The notes beneath the pieces were generated by a model. That model saw nothing but the letters and a program-made list of their open reading frames with translations. It made no database searches and had not been told where the DNA came from. Source: Actinomadura rudentiformis (lineage in GTDB: Bacteria > Actinomycetota > Actinomycetes > Streptosporangiales > Streptosporangiaceae). Taken from it: a stretch of 64,000 nt of DNA. The stretch lies in NCBI RefSeq assembly GCF_008923185.1, contig NZ_WBMT01000030.1, forward strand, positions 85,940 to 149,939. Reading direction: 5' to 3'. The position numbers were made by a program, and so were the translations under genes. This document shows, one piece after another, positions 63,641 through 64,000 of the stretch. Within the stretch, counting starts at the first letter, position 1. Each line of letters opens with the position of its first letter.

Positions 63641-64000
63641 TCAGTCGGCGTAGGGGTTGACGAAGAGATGGATGTGCTTGCGGCGGTCGCCGAAGGCGTT
63701 CACGGCGGTCATCAGGGCTCGCCAGCCGTCTGGCGTCGCGGGGTATCGGTCGTCGATGAACGAGAATTCGACTTCGCCCCTGCTGTTCACAGACGCGTCG
63801 AAGTACGCGCCGATGCCGTGCTCGTCGCGGACGTCCCAGTGGTATCCGGGGGTTTCCCGCACCTCGTACGAGATATCGTCGTCGATCCGGTGGTGCAGCT
63901 CGGTGTAGAAGTGGTCTCGGGAGGTGCTGATGAACGAGGGCTTCGGCAGTTCACCGCCGGGGATCGGCGGTAGGGCACCGGCGTCGCGGAGGGCCGCGGT
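63641..64000 (-). CDS. Unknown protein, C-terminal part (5' end beyond the window)
   Basis: An uninterrupted minus-strand frame enters from the right edge and stops at 63641, giving the last 119 residues. The text is protein-like, with acidic and aromatic segments (SRDHFYTELHHRIDDDISYE, GEVEFSFIDDRYP) and ends HLFVNPYAD. ATG 63862 is an internal candidate start, but the similar composition upstream makes a longer gene more likely. No family is recognised. Confidence 0.6.
   Translation of the reverse strand, partial: TAALRDAGALPPIPGGELPKPSFISTSRDHFYTELHHRIDDDISYEVRETPGYHWDVRDEHGIGAYFDASVNSRGEVEFSFIDDRYPATPDGWRALMTAVNAFGDRRKHIHLFVNPYAD

Overview
The window is GC-rich throughout and contains families typical of filamentous actinobacteria: WhiJ-like XRE regulators with DUF397 partners, DUF574-type methyltransferases, STAND NTPases with TPR tails, F420-type luciferase-like oxidoreductases and several Tat-exported enzymes. 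A Streptosporangiales-like or Streptomyces-like organism is the best guess. This rests on family content, not on a marker gene. There is no rRNA, tRNA, CRISPR array or intact insertion sequence.

Region 1 (about 0-26 kb) is a large catabolic island. It holds an E1alpha/E1beta/E2 2-oxoacid or acetoin dehydrogenase operon, a divergent TetR pair, and a DUF35 protein coupled to a thiolase-like protein. On the minus strand lie an aldehyde dehydrogenase, two adjacent acyl-CoA dehydrogenases, a PPDK-like protein and a small helical protein. Then come an F420-type oxidoreductase, an SDR, a CUT2-type ABC importer (ATPase, permease, lipoprotein), three more SDRs, a second PEP-utilizer-type protein and a KstD-like FAD dehydrogenase. 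The combination resembles steroid or terpenoid side-chain catabolism, but the substrate is unknown. Both PEP-utilizer-type proteins appear to lack a working ATP-grasp domain. Related AGTAAG/AGTAAC half-sites recur in front of several of these genes.

Region 2 (26-34 kb) has a WhiJ-like module (XRE regulator, DUF397, frameshifted second DUF397, two unknown small proteins), a Tat-exported amine oxidase, a PheC-like secreted solute-binding protein, and a phosphatase D gene coupled to a secreted beta-sandwich protein. Region 3 (34-42 kb) holds a DUF4132 protein, a small protein divergent from a STAND NTPase with a related short motif, and a glycosyltransferase-like gene carrying ten copies of a 7-bp repeat inside its reading frame, a plausible phase-variation switch.

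Region 4 (42-51 kb) contains an MFS exporter with a WrbA-like quinone reductase and divergent LysR regulator, then a tripartite tricarboxylate transporter (tctA/B/C) divergent from an IclR regulator and an enolase-superfamily sugar-acid dehydratase. Region 5 (51-64 kb) is patchy, with gene relics (LuxR regulator, MFS, lectin-type hydrolase, integrase-like). Between them lie intact genes for an expansin-like protein, a methyltransferase, a GH6 cellulase, an MMPL transporter, a WS/DGAT acyltransferase overlapping a UDP-GlcNAc 2-epimerase, and unknown proteins. The last gene runs off the window.
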